A stretch of 64,000 bases of DNA from Costus lasius (lineage: Eukaryota; Streptophyta; Magnoliopsida; Zingiberales; Costaceae), in contig CM050449.1 in assembly GCA_027563935.2 (NCBI GenBank), positions 53,337,949 to 53,401,948 on the forward strand, in the 5' to 3' direction. The notes below the pieces were generated by a model, which was not told the DNA's origin, searched no databases, and worked only from the letters and a program-made list of their open reading frames with translations. Position numbers and translations under genes: made by a program. This document shows positions 1 through 11,577 of the stretch, piece after piece; the stretch's first letter is position 1, and each line of letters opens with the position of its first letter.

Positions 1-803
1 GAGCCAGAAGCGATGCTTCCCCTCTTATCTCCTTGGAGCGCTTTACAGTCCTTTTTCCAGTGACCCAGCTGGCCACAGTGGAAACATCTGTATTCCTTTG
101 ACCGCTTAACTTTTTGCTTCAGAGCCTTGCTGTAACTCTTGATAGGGGCCTTGCCCTTCTTCCCCTTCTTCTTGTTCCTCGAAGGAACCATCAAGACAGA
201 GGTTGAAGGCTTACCCTTCAGAGTTTCCTCAGTAGTCAAGAGCATATTCAGCAGCTCTGCCGGAGTACAATCGATTTTGTTCATATTAAAGTTAATAATG
301 AATGCATCGAAAGAGGGCGGGAGAGACTGCAGAATAATGTCTACAGCAAGCTCCTGGTTGATGGTATGCCCCAGTTTCTCTAGAGCCTCCTTGTGCCCAA
401 TCATCTTGAGCACGTGAGCTCCTACTGGGCTCCCTTCAGCCAGTTTGCTCTGAAAGAACAGCTTTGTCAAATTATAGCGTTCTGTCCTCGCCTGTGCAGC
501 ATACAGCATCTTGAGGTTTGCTATCATGTCTATAGCAGACATATCCTCATGCTGACGCTGCAGCGGTGGCGTCATAGACGCTAGCATCAGGCAAGCGACA
601 TCAATGCTATCATTGACGTGCTTTTCATAAGCTTCCCGAACCGCCCTTGCGGCGTTCGGAGCGGGCTGAGGCGGTATCGCCGTCTCGAGGACATACAGTT
701 TCCTCTCTGCCTTAAGAACAATCTTAAGGTGTCCGAACCAGTCTGAGAAGTTCGGCCCAGCAAACTTCTCCCTTTCCAGTAGGGATCGCACATTGAAGCT
801 CAT
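1..803 (-). CDS. Copia Gag, N-terminal part of Gag-Pol (cut by window edge)
   Basis: Gag forms the cytoplasmic virus-like particle that packages element RNA. The frame opens at the ATG at 803 (MSFNVRSLL; the complete copy has MNFNVRSLL) and I see no stop through 267 codons to the window edge. It carries the alpha-helical copia Gag region of the UBN2 type (LKMLYAAQARTERY, ILQSLPPSFDAF), then a basic lysine-rich stretch, then a CCHC zinc knuckle (CFHCGQLGHWKKDC, about residues 240-253) that binds RNA. The frame stops being visible shortly after the knuckle, before the protease. Whether the rest of the polyprotein is intact cannot be seen. The start is chosen because the same ATG begins the open frame of the complete copy. 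Confidence 0.88.
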   Translation of the reverse strand, partial: MSFNVRSLLEREKFAGPNFSDWFGHLKIVLKAERKLYVLETAIPPQPAPNAARAVREAYEKHVNDSIDVACLMLASMTPPLQRQHEDMSAIDMIANLKMLYAAQARTERYNLTKLFFQSKLAEGSPVGAHVLKMIGHKEALEKLGHTINQELAVDIILQSLPPSFDAFIINFNMNKIDCTPAELLNMLLTTEETLKGKPSTSVLMVPSRNKKKGKKGKAPIKSYSKALKQKVKRSKEYRCFHCGQLGHWKKDCKALQGDKRGSIASG

Positions 804-2635
804 GGTGTTCGTTGCTGCAGGTATCTACAACAATGCAAGAACAGCAAGGTCAGTATCAATGTAAAGAATCAATTCAGGACTTAAGAATGATTCTTTTTCT
901 CACTGTTTTATCTGACTGAAAAATCCATTAAAACAGTCCGAAAGAGTAGAACTCTTTTAGTGAGATGGGATCCAGATTTCATACTTGGTCTCCGCGTCCC
1001 GCTCAGGCGAGATAAGATGCACAGAGAGTACAAGCACTAATCTCTGGTAGGCAGTCCCTGCCAATCGCCAACCCGTGCGATTCCCCTTCATCTGGGCAAT
1101 CCAGCAGACTGTGCCAACTGAGTTGGTACAACACTGTCTCTGACCCCACAGATGGCTGCCTCCATGTGCTACCATATGCGCCACACATGTAGCCTACATG
1201 GTCAAGCTGACCCGACCTACTCCCTGGACCACCACGTGCTATGCTGAGCAACGAGAAGCGATAAATCCCTTCTCTGTAACACGCAGGTGTAATCCCGCAC
1301 CGTCTGAAGATAGATGGACGTGCCCACTGAGTGGGTACAACACGGCTCCAACGATAATCAGAACAGTGAGGTTTCGCGTCAGAAGGCTTACGAGCTTGAT
1401 ATTTAGCGTTGGATTTTAACGGTCTTTTATCTTCTTCACTATCATGCAATTCCTATGGTGATAGCAGAAGATAAATAAATCATGCTGTTCTACTTATTTA
1501 AACAATAAAAGAAAGCATGGATCTTATGTGGTAAAAGCCCATAGCCTAAGTAAGACCTTAACTTAACTTAAGTCTTCACTTGCTTTTCTTCATGGGACTT
1601 TTGCTGCTCATCTGGCCCAACCCAGGGCCCAAGCGCCATCTGCAGCTCAGGTGCGCCCACCAGGGAAATTGCGCCTGGTCCCAGAGTCGAACCCTGGACC
1701 TCCCACCTGGTCAAGCCACTGCTGCATGCGCCAATGCCAAGTGTGCTCTGTGCTCTTGTCTGATTAATTTACAAATTAATCTATCTAGACAAGATTGACT
1801 CGCAGGTCAATTACATTTTATAAATTAAATGCAATGTGATGCGCAGATCACAATAAAAAGATAATTTACAAAATTAACCAGGCACGCAGGCCCCAGCACA
1901 GCACACATTAAAAACGGGCAGCCCACATAAGATTAAATAAACAAGCAAATGGCATCAATCAGCATGTGATCCAAACAAGAAATTAAAACTTTTGAAAACC
2001 CCATGGGATCATTTTAATTTCCTTATATGCCCTACTACCTTACAACGGTCCATCATCAGGGATCCACTCATCCAACCTAGTCAGATCCACTGCCCTTGCA
2101 TGCACCAAGTCCTAACTGACTTGAGTCGACCAAAGGTCAACCATGCATGCGCCAGGGCCGAACAACCCTCACGTGTTCTGGCAAGCGGGTGTGACCCCGG
2201 GCCTAACTCATGTGTGTTCATTAGTCGTCTCAATCAGACATCGCTACACGCCTGTCTGCAGTCGACCTATAGCCATCTCGTGCTTGCGCACAGATGCTAT
2301 CTGGTCGACCCATCAAGGCTGTCAGATGGTCTGATCAGACTGTCTGGATCTAACCTAGGGGATGACTTCAACCCTAATAACCCGTCTAAGGGTTTAAAGC
2401 AGGCGCCTCTTAGATCTAATGAGAGTCGCGCAAGTTTTGTTTTGTTTTGAAAACATAATGAAACAAGCGCCAAGAACATGCGCCAACATAAACATGTAAC
2501 ATGAAATATTTTTTTTTGCATGAAACATCTACTATGCGCATGTTATAGATCTAAGCCTACTGATACTTTCGCATATATGGATCACACAGTCTTAAGCAAT
2601 CATAGAAACATGCAAACACTTGCTCTAATACCAAT
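804..2635 (-). other. Family A untranslated leader with primer-binding site
   Basis: About 1.8 kb between the LTR and the gag ATG, with no supported gene. Next to the LTR (2621-2634) the minus strand reads TTGGTATTAGAGCA, a slightly mutated form of the TGGTATCAGAGC copia primer site that pairs with initiator tRNA-Met. Two short inverted repeats lie at 1323-1335 (CCCACTGAGTGGG on the plus strand) and 1114-1126 (CCAACTGAGTTGG). A conserved TTGTTGTAG, possibly a splice acceptor, ends at 825. Small open frames in this leader recur in other copies only because the whole leader is conserved. Confidence 0.8.
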
Positions 2636-4317
2636 TGAAGGTTCCCTTAGACAAGGGGGGGCGAAACCCTAATAGGCGCATCTTGGAGGATTTAAAGCAG
2701 CGGAGAGGGTTTCTAGATCTATTGCATGCTATATGATCAACAAAAACATTCTATAGAAAGAATGAGATTCATACCGATGCCATTTCTAGATGGCGACTTG
2801 GAAGCAGAAAGCGATGTGGCTTTCCTCCAGAGGTGACGCACACAAGATGAGTCTTGGCTCCTCCTTGTCGCCCCTTGTGCTAGCAAGGATCGTCCAAGTA
2901 TCCTGATCGAATGAAAGGGATGAGATCTTCTTGGCGATTTCTTCCTTCTCCTTTGTGTTCACCTTCTTCACCACACGAGAGAGAGCTGGTGTCGACTCAT
3001 GGAGAGGCGAAGAGAGAAGAGGCGTGAAGAGGAAAACGTGAGGCGTGAACACGTTTAGAGAAGTGCTCTCTAAAAATAGCATGCCACTTCTCAATATGCG
3101 ATCATGGGTCTACCCCAATCGCAAAACCTCTTATCTCATGAACCATCTGCTCACTTAATGAGCTGGTTCAATTCGGTTCAGTTCAAGAACCAATCAAGCC
3201 AAGCGATCCAGTCTAGATCATGATTAAACCCTAAGGCTCCAGATCTAACCGTTGATCTCTTGATGCTTCTGATCTCACCGATCTAGCATCCATTCTCTCG
3301 ATCGAAGCTTACCGATCTCAAGCCCTAATCAATCAAACATGATCAGACCAGATCTCACTTACAATCAGAGATTAAATCCCTTTAAACTGAACCTGAATAA
3401 TTCAGTCCACACGATCTGACTTAAGTAAGCCATATCATCAAATTGTGCGACCCTGAGGGTTTCCTTTAAATGTCGGTAACGATAACTTACGTTATCACGA
3501 TCAGTGAGGGGTATCTAGCAACACATCACTGTCTCCCGATATAAAGGAAAGAGTCTTCCAAGACTACACCCAAACCACGGCACAAGTGTGAATCAACTTC
3601 ACCAGGCATGCAAATATCCTTTGCCACTGGACGTTCTTATTGGACAAGCATGTCAAGCTTGTAGCTCCAATATGATGAGCATGATTAGATCAGATGAACA
3701 TAGTCACCTGGGTATGGCCATACACTATTCTCAATCATCTCATTCAGGGGGGCCCCTTTAGAACATCTCACTCCTTAAACAAGGAGACGGCAATCCTTTA
3801 TCTATCACTAGTGCCCTAACCTGATTCAAGCTCACCATCCAAGATAGTCTATAATCATTATGTTTCAAATGATATTGAACTAACTCAAAACAATGACAAT
3901 CATCATTTAGAAACACAAGTGATCTCAAGTCAGAGGACATGTGCCACTTGTTGCAATCAAGGATTATTCACATTGTGACAACCAATTGAATATCCTAGTA
4001 GGGTCTGTCCAGTACATCCAATGTACCCATGAGTCTACCTCTTATTCCATGCTCGAAGCATCCTATAAGATTAGAGCACATATTAGTCTCAATCATATCA
4101 AGGCTGTCTCATGTTCACCAAGATATATCGACTAAGGACTTTATAGCATGTCAGCCCAGCTGAACAGCTTTGAGACATTATTCAGAAGTACAATTATTGC
4201 AGCAGATAACGTAACAAACTGAATAACAACCATGCCTTTATAAACATAAGAGTTTATTACATGATACTGTTACAATCCCAAGGCCTCAAACATTAGCCTT
4301 AAGGGCATACCCCAACA
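2636..4317 (-). repeat. Family A 5' LTR
   Basis: 1682 bp, with element-sense ends TGTTGGGGTATGC and ACCTTCA. It matches the LTRs at 20060-21736, 40266-41966 and 59287-60977. It has a TATA-like CTTTATAAA at 4236-4244 (plus-strand reading), a second TATA-like block near 3540, an internal palindrome GATAACTTACGTTATC at 3481-3496, and a terminal hairpin CCCTTAGACAAGGG at 2644-2657. Confidence 0.92.
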
Positions 4318-4585
4318 CCCCGCACCTAACCAGCCCATACACCAGTCTCACATGTACCAAAGCTGTCCCATATCTGCTAAGGTACCTTGTCTGGGGATAG
4401 CTTATGAGAATGGATCCAATCCAAACTCCTGGGACATTATTTATGCAACTCTATACATCAACGCAGGTAGAGAAGTCTGCATAATAACGACCATGCCTAT
4501 ATAAAGAGTAATAGTTCTATCAAAGTACATTCAAACAATGTCTGACCATGTCCATACATTGGTCTTTAGGGCATATACACCAACA
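4318..4585 (-). repeat. Family B copia LTR fragment
   Basis: The sequence resembles the outer end of the family B LTR at about 53480-53734 (CTAACCAGCCCA, AGCTGTCCCATAT, GCATATACACCAACA). Its right end at 4585 is the true LTR terminus (TGTTGGTGTATATGCC on the minus strand). The left part is separated by the family A insertion and lies outside the window. It is inserted in an Athila gag region; GGTTC (4586-4590) would be its target duplication. Confidence 0.8.
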
Positions 4586-6042
4586 GGTTCCTCACTAGGT
4601 ATGACATCAGGCTCAACCTCTTCATCATCTAATGGTCCCCTTGGATCTTCCAATTGTCTCCCACTCCTAGTTATGATGGCATTACAATGTTCCCTGGGGT
4701 TTGGTTCAGGTTTTGCATGTAACTTCCCTGGGGGTCTATAAGGTGTATTAGCCTATTGTGCTATCTGAGTTTCTAACATCTTATTATGAGCAACAACACC
4801 ATCCAACCTAGAATTTATCTGTTTAAGGGTTTCTGTAATCTCATCATTTTTGCTCATCTGCTTACCCATGAACTTCTCAAACATCTCTTCTAAACTAGAT
4901 TTTTGGGTATGGCTCTGGTTCAACTGTCTCTGATTATACCCTCTATTCTCATTTTGCCCACTAGTTTGATTGTTACTCTTCCATGACAGATTAGGATGGT
5001 TCCACCAGCCAGGATTGTAGGGATTGGAGTAAGGGTCATTGGATCTACCTTGGTTGTAACCCCCCACTGCATTAACTTGCTCACTCTCCTGGTCAACAAT
5101 AACCTTGCACTCCTCAGCATAGTGCCCATTGCTCCCACAAACTTCACAAACAACAGAAGATACAGCAGCGGTTTGCATTTGGAAAGAATCAAAATGGTTG
5201 CATAATGAATATACCTTTTCTGCAAGAGAACGCAAACCATCACCATCGTTCTTACCCTGAGAAGGCCGATAAAGCACTCCTATCTCCGAAGCCCACTGGT
5301 TGTGATTTAGCGCCATCTCCTCAATCAAGGCATGGGCTGCATCAACAGTCTTGTTCATCAATGCTCCTCCTGTAGTAGCATCAACAGTTAAGCGTGTGTT
5401 GTAAAGCAAACCATTATAGAAAGTTTGAATTAAAACCCAGTCTTCCACTCCATGGTGGGGGCACTTCCGTTGAAGCTCATTGAAGCGTTCTCATGCTTCA
5501 CTCATTGATTCACCATCTCTTTGAGCAAAGCCTATGATTTGGTTCCTCAACTGGATCATCTTACTAGGTGGAAAATACTTCTGCAAGAAGGCGTTTGACA
5601 ACCACTCCCAAGTAGTGAACGTCCTAGTTGGATGTGCATAAAGCCAAGCTTTTGCTCTGTCTCTGAGAGAAAAAGGAAACAGTCTTAGTCTAAGGGCATC
5701 ATCAGATACACCATTAATCTTTATGGTGTCACAAAATTCAAGGAAAAGGGATAAGTGTTGGTTTGGATCTTCCAAAGGAGATCCTCCAAACTGATTCTGT
5801 TGGATCATCGATAAGAATGCTGGTTTGATCTCAAAGTTGTTTGCATCTATAGCAGGCCTAGTGATGCTGGAATGAATTCCCTGTGTATTTGGGGCTGCAT
5901 ATTCTCTAAGCATTCTCCTCTCTGCCATGATGGATTCTTCCTCTCTTACTTCGGCAAATCTCAACTTCCTGCGCAATCTAAGTGTTTTATTAATTTCAGG
6001 ATCAAAGGGAACTAATGGTCCTGACCTAAGATTTCTGCACAT
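4586..6042 (-). pseudogene. Athila-like gypsy Gag with two nonsense codons
   Basis: Gag of an Athila-type Ty3/gypsy element. The frame starts at 6042 (MCRNLRSGPLVPFDPEINK). It carries the plant retrotransposon gag core (NQHLSLFLEFCDTIKIN, RDRAKAWLYAHPTRTF, FLQKYFPP), a CCHC knuckle at about residues 299-312 (CEVCGSNGHYAEEC), a glutamine/asparagine-rich linker, and a helical stretch (EITETLKQINSRLDG). Two in-frame stops break it: TGA at 5491-5493, where the second copy has Trp (SEAWERF), and TAG at 4753-4755 in QIAQ-stop-ANTPY, where Gln is likely. Otherwise one frame stays open to 4586, where a family B LTR interrupts it before the protease. The second copy is at 33748-35056. Confidence 0.88.
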
Positions 6043-6186
6043 AAACAGGTAGAAAGTCAGAAAAGTTCAGAAATTGTAGAGCTTAAAAGAAAATCAGAAT
6101 CTATCATAGAAAGTAGTAAAAAAAACAAAAAACAAAAACTTAGTCTAGTGATAATAACAACTATATCAATATCAATAAAACCGAAG

Positions 6187-6204
6187 TTCCCGGCAACGGC
6201 ACCA
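6187..6204 (-). other. Athila primer-binding site
   Basis: On the minus strand this reads TGGTGCCGTTGCCGGGAA, one or two bases from the TGGCGCCGTTGCCGGGGA type typical of Athila elements, which pairs with the 3' end of tRNA-Asp. It lies six bases inside the LTR end at 6211. Confidence 0.8.
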
Positions 6205-6210
6205 AAAACT

Positions 6211-8044
6211 TGTTGTGTCCGCAAGTGCACGGATACTCGAAGTAATATTTAAGATATCGAACCATAGGGACTTCGGTGTTAAGTACCGACTAATTGAGTT
6301 TTCACTAGCTAAGCAAATCAAGGGTTGTGTAAATAGCAATCGAACTGTAATCAGAGTAAATCAAAATGAGAGAATCGGGACTAGGGGTTCATTCGTCTTA
6401 ATATTCATGACTAAATATGATTAAAGATTCATCAATTTATCTTTGTTACAGTTAAGATATAATTCACTTGATAAACAAACTAACTCACTCTCGTGCAATT
6501 AGTTTACAAAGAACGATCCTCACTCTCGTGCAAGATCAATTCAATGCTAAATATAAGTGAATTTTGGTTAAAGAGATAAAGAATCACTCTCGTGCATTCT
6601 ACCTCAATACCAAGATCTCAAGCAAAACTAAGCACTCTCGCACCTTAGTTTCACAGGTTTTACTCAAGGCTTTCTAACAATCTAACATCTATCTCTAGCA
6701 TGTTATCATGTCTGAAACAACAATAAATTCTAGGTCATAACATTAACAAGAAATAAGCTTCTAAAATCTATGGGTAAGAACACAACCAATCTCTTGCGAT
6801 GAGCTCTTACAATAAATTCTAGGGTTCCAAGTTCTATGATATCATCTTCTCAGTCCATAGCATAAAACTCTAAAACATGTTAATGCATGATGCTAAAAAC
6901 GATTGAAGGCATAAATCACTTGAGTAAAACAACCATAGCAAAGATATATTGATGTGAGAAAAGTTATTTAGTCATTGAAATATCAAGAGAATAACACCCC
7001 CATGTCCCAAGAGGAGTTTAAGCTATCATGGTGAAGAAGTTACAATATTCCATGGTTTTAGAGAGTCAAAAATCAAAGGAAGAGAAGAGTTTAGAAAATA
7101 CAGCACGGCTGTGAAATATTTCACAGCCGTATTTTGCAAGTTGAAACCGTGAACAGTGTCGGCGCCTCTTCTTTCTTTGATTTCTCTTCCAATTGACCTC
7201 CTTTCATTCTAAAGCTTCTGGTACATTGTCTCCTCCTCCAGGCGAAGCTTCAGTATGAATTTCTCTGTCTAAGATGGGCTGGATTCGTCACGATGGCGTA
7301 ACCCAAGGCGGCAGTATGAATTGTGATTTCTCTCTGCCGAGTGGATGAAAATTAGGGCTTTTTGTGTCGTCCACTTCCTCTCGTTGGTTGCCTCCTGATT
7401 TCTTCTTACAGCATCGAATTTAAGGGTCTAGATCATTCTCAATCGTCTCCGCAAAAATCGGGCGTCGAAATTGACCTGGGAGTCGCGTTCAAAAACAGAA
7501 ATACGGCAGATTAATAGTTCACGGCCCTGCCGTAAAATCGGCTGAACTCTCTGGTCGAAAACGTCTAGAAAATACGGCCCGTGAAATAGTTAATGTCAGT
7601 GCCATAATTTTAGCAATGGTTTCTGTTCCGAAAGTGCTCCAAAATACAGCCGTGTAATTCTTTATGGTGGTGCCGTAAAATCTGGGAAGTTTTCTGTTTG
7701 GAAAATCACCAAAATACGGCCGTGCTCTTGATAATACAGTAGCCGCGAAAAATACGGTACCGTATTATAAATATAGCCCTGCCATATTTTGGTCCTCAGC
7801 CTCGATTTGCGTGAAATTTCTTATGTGGCCTCTTCTTGATGTTGAGAATTCTTCTATGTATTTGATTTTGCTCGAAAACACCCTAAAATGATGCCTTTTT
7901 GCTTGAAAATCATGAAAAACCAAAATAGAAGTAGACTTTGCAATATTTGATGGATTCAGCATAAAAACAAGTAAAAGATCCTCAATTTGGCATGAAAAGG
8001 TGTTTAAAATGATATAAAATATACTATATATTTTTGTGTCATCA
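6211..8044 (-). repeat. Athila-like 5' LTR (Athila-1)
   Basis: 1834 bp. The minus strand begins TGATGACACAAAAATATA at 8044 and ends CACTTGCGGACACAACA at 6211, beside the primer site and gag of the copy at 4586-6042. The start resembles that of the solo LTR at 27750 (TGATGACACCGAAATTC). It contains spaced CACTCTCGTGCA motifs (6480-6640) and CG-rich palindromic units (about 7480-7800). Its right flank is another Athila LTR, so it inserted there; CTAAT (8045-8049) is the candidate target duplication. Confidence 0.82.
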
Positions 8045-8771
8045 CTAATGCCGAGCCTTCCCCCTTTTATGGATCTTCAATTGGTGCCCTAAATCTCGAG
8101 AAATCATCTTTTTAAGTTTCTGGCGGAAGAATCGGGCAACTAGGCACAAAATTACGGTACCGTGACAATCATTACGATACTGCCATAATTTCTTCTGAAG
8201 TTTTTGCGGAAGAATCGTCTTTTTAAGTTTTTGTCACGATGGTGCTGTAATCTCCTCGTTTGTTGCTGAAAGTTTCTGTGTGAAATTTGCCCAACTTTAC
8301 AGTACCATAAAAATCCTTATGGCAGTGCCGTAATTCTTCCTCAATCCTCTGAAGTTTCAGCCTAAATTTGGACTGAAATTACGGCACCGTTAAATATATT
8401 GCAGCAGTGCCATAATTTTCCAAAAATCTCCTGCGGAATGCACCCGTGAAATTCATTACGGTAGTGCCATATTCCCAAATTACGGCCGTAAAATTCATCA
8501 CGGCACTACCATAATTTCACTAGAAAACTCGATTTGTCTTGAAATTTGGTGTGCAAACTCCTCTTGATGATTAGAACTCATTCATGCATTGAAATTGCTC
8601 GACAACTCAAGATAATGATGCCTTTTATCTGAAATTGATCAAAAACCAAGAAAGGTGTAGATTCTGAAATATTTGATAAATAAGACATAAAAATAAGCAA
8701 TAGAGCATGATTATGACACAAAAAATGCAGTGGATTTAGCAAGAAATATGCTATAAAATTTAGAGTCATCA
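8045..8771 (-). repeat. Athila-0 3' LTR, outer fragment
   Basis: It matches 36374-37110 closely through the shared text GAGCCTTCCCCC, TTCAATTGGTG and TTTTTAAGTTTCTGGC, and both end AGAGTCATCA. On the minus strand it begins TGATGACTC at 8771, preceded by Athila internal sequence, so it is a 3' LTR. The remaining part is displaced to the left by the Athila-1 insertion. It is rich in TTACGG/CCGTAA palindromic units. Confidence 0.78.
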
Positions 8772-10144
8772 AAATACATAAGGCTCAAACGTTACTTGTC
8801 CTCAAGCAAATAAAGAAATCAATACTGATTATGAAAACAAATTTTCAAATGATGAATAAATTTCTAAGATACAATTACATATGAAAAATTAACATCAAAT
8901 AATAACTTAAATTTTTAAACAAATTTATCGTCCTCCGAATTCAATCTTTAAGATCCATGACTCAATCAAGTAAAATTTCGCAATGTACATAAATATAACT
9001 TCAATCTCATGAGTTCACCTAGTTTATGTTTTGAGTCCATGATGTTTTTGTTTACAGGAATAGGAACCTCAAAATCTTTTTTCACTCAAATTTTTCTCTC
9101 TTCTTTTTTTTTTATGCATCTTTGACATTTTCTAAAATGAATACCACCTTTCTTCTGGTGACATATTTAGAATACATTGGTCACATAACCAACATAATAG
9201 AACTCATATCTTTTTAAGTAGAAAGAATTCTTTTTGAGATAGCGGAGTTAATGTCAAAGAATCTCTCTCATGGCACGCACTCACATAGGTACATACTTTT
9301 TAATTGAACTTCAACTCTATTATTCGGTACCAATGTAAATACAATGCCAAGAAGAGCAGTTATTCTTTTCAGACTTCAACCCATGTCTTTAGGTACCACT
9401 GCCAATTTTTTGCAGTGCCAAATAGGGGAGTCACTCTTCTTTTTGGATTTCAGATTCTTTCTTCCCAACAAAGAACAAGATGGACTTTAATGATTTACTA
9501 GGTTTAATCAATTCATATCAATTCAAAAATCACACCACATATGCTCATTTTATCTAGAAGAGTTATTTCTCTTTCAAATCTCATTCATTAAACAATATAC
9601 TTACCCAAAACTTCATGTATTAATCAATGGAAAATTTCAACAGATAAATTATATCAAAGAAATAAACTCAGCATTTTAAATCTATTTCCAATTCTCAAGT
9701 ATTGTCATGAACAGTAATTCATCATCAAGAAAAGTTTCGGCATGATAGTAGCAGTATTTTTATGATTAAACAAACCACACAGGCATGTATCACATTATTA
9801 CCAAATCATAACAAAAATCATCATCACCAAACCACATATCATACCAAACACATAGTATCAATCAAAAATCAGAATATCACTTACAACCACATCGAATCAC
9901 CAACAAATCAAGTATCATAAGAATCTCAGTACAACCATATCGAAGAAAATTCAACAGTTATCAAATCATCCTTAACACAACCCAATCGAAATCATGTAGC
10001 AATTAAAATTAAGAAGTGAGGATCAGTAGCAGTAGGACACAAGAAGTCTGACAGAGTCATCCTTCCCTACACAAGTATAAAATTAGTATCAATCAATAAA
10101 GCATAAGTAAAGCAATAGAACAGGAAGAAGAAACTCACAAATCT
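8772..10144 (-). other. Athila-0 3' untranslated region
   Basis: AT-rich, with no supported gene. It matches the plus-strand copy at 38403-39656 in opposite orientation, for example the block around CTTGTCCTCAAGCAAATAAAG at 8796-8817, where the minus strand reads like the usual Athila pre-LTR text GCTTGAGGACAAG. The bases touching the LTR (GAGCCTTATGTATTT in element sense) lack the purine run normally found there. Confidence 0.7.
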
Positions 10145-11577
10145 CTACTTGTCAGAGTCGGTCTCCTCGTCATCTCCCTCAGCCTGAGTGGCGTCCATGG
10201 GATCCTGAGAACCTCCCTCTCCTGCATCACCATAAATCCTACCTCTCTTGGTATCCTCAAAGCCAAATCGATCGTAGAGAAAGTTTCCCATCTCTTCCAT
10301 GTAATTTCCTAGCGCTTCGACGTCCTGGTGAATGTGGCTCATGGCGTCGGATATCCTCCCATGGAACCCATGATCTTCTCCATGCGCTGCTCTTGTCGGT
10401 ACATCTGAGCAGAGAGAGCTTGAAATCCTGGGTCTTGATAGCTTTTCCATCCACTCTGATCTAGAGCTACACAATATGAGGAAGATCTGGTGTCTCCATG
10501 TGATGGTGGATCGGCAACTCTAGGAGGTGAGGAATCAATACCCATACCAAATGGGTCATCACCCCAAGTAGGAGGTGGTGGTGGCACTGAGGTCTCTGGT
10601 GCAGGAGTGGCATAAGAAACGCAGAACGGGGATAGCTTCCAATTTTCTTGATTTTGCACTGTAGTCCTTCCTGAGTTTGGCAATGGCAAAGTGCGAAGCC
10701 CAGGCTGCAGAATCAAGCAATATGTGTCCCCATCCCTAACAATCATCTTCATGGCAATGCAGGATTCAATGTCAATCCTAGCATTGCCCCTAGCAACCTC
10801 AATTCCATAGGACTCAATCCCCAAATATAATGAATGCTATAGGAGTAAGGAATCCTCCTATCACTATTGTGCCCTTCTCAGCCCTAGCTACTTTGTCCAA
10901 GTATTTCATAAAGAAGAAAGCAATATCCATGAAATATCCATGAAGCATGCACCAAAGAAAAAATAATTCAGTATGATGGACCATACCGTCGCTGTCCCCT
11001 CACCCGAAAATGGTATGAGCTAAAACTCGGTGGGCGTATTTGATGCATGGGTTGGAGATGCTTGTGGCTCTTGCTGATGAAGGTGAAAATCTAGTCTCTG
11101 AAGTGATTTGATTCCAGAAGACATTTTCAATAAACCCGATAGGTGGTTTGGTGCGCCCTTCATTCGGTAGATAAAAATATGCCTAAGCTCCCTCAGTGTA
11201 AGCTTCTTTTCTTCATTGGCCATTCTGAATCTAATCTCTCACTTGGCTGGTCCATCAGTGTACTCATCATAGTCCATCTCCAAGCTACTGAGAACTTCCA
11301 GTACAAGAGGCAGATAGGTTTGTGGAGTCATATCAAAGAATTGCCTCATGGCTATCTGGTCAAACATCCAAATTACTTCCTCTTTCAATCCCAAGATCTC
11401 CAAGGCACGAGTATCAGCATACTTAGTCTTGACAGTGCGTCTAGTAAGCAAATGGTTGTACCTCTGTTCCTGCACTTCATCTCTGAAGATGATACCAAAA
11501 GAATTCGGTGGTGGAGGCAGAGCTTCGGCTGGGGCTTTCCTCTTTCTCTTAGAAACCATTCTCTTCATAGGTGACAT
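10145..11577 (-). pseudogene. Athila ORF-1-type protein, broken
   Basis: This is the extra gene that Athila elements carry between integrase and the 3' LTR. It resembles the plant family called ATHILA ORF-1; the function is not known. The start at 11577 is followed by a basic stretch (KRKRKAP), then RYNHLLTRRTVKTKY, LGLKEEVIWMFDQI, TYLPLVLEVLSSLEMDYDEY and, after a stop near 11239, KLTLRELRHIF. Later blocks (GIEVARGNARIDIESC, CLILQPGLRTLPLPNSGR, a proline-rich stretch and an acidic C-terminus) fall in more than one frame, so several stops and frameshifts are present. A second broken copy at 37111-38402 keeps the same block order. Its position upstream of a 3' LTR fits the env-like gene slot, but I see no clear signal peptide or membrane anchor. 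Confidence 0.75.

Larger units (their letters stand above)
1..4317 (-). mobile_element. Ty1/copia family A element, 5' part, truncated by window edge
   Basis: From right to left this holds a 5' LTR (2636-4317), a primer-binding site, a long leader and the start of gag, which runs off the left window edge. Layout and sequence match the complete copy at 40266-49385. It lies inside a family B LTR fragment. The five bases next to its outer LTR end (4318-4322, CCCCG) are the candidate target duplication; the partner lies outside the window. Confidence 0.93.

Noticed and set aside
1003..1449. 148-codon minus-strand frame in the copia leader, with a relative on the plus strand near 15711-15959
   Set aside because: Conserved only because the whole leader is conserved; no start context or recognisable domain, and it is interrupted differently in the third copy.
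7480..8520. CRISPR-like or satellite array
   Set aside because: Spacing is irregular, units are diverged palindromes inside an LTR of a plant retrotransposon, and no associated genes exist.
6211..8771. A single 2.56-kb LTR acting as a tandem LTR between two Athila units
   Set aside because: An internal LTR terminus at 8044 and the match of 8045-8771 to 36374-37110 show two LTRs instead.
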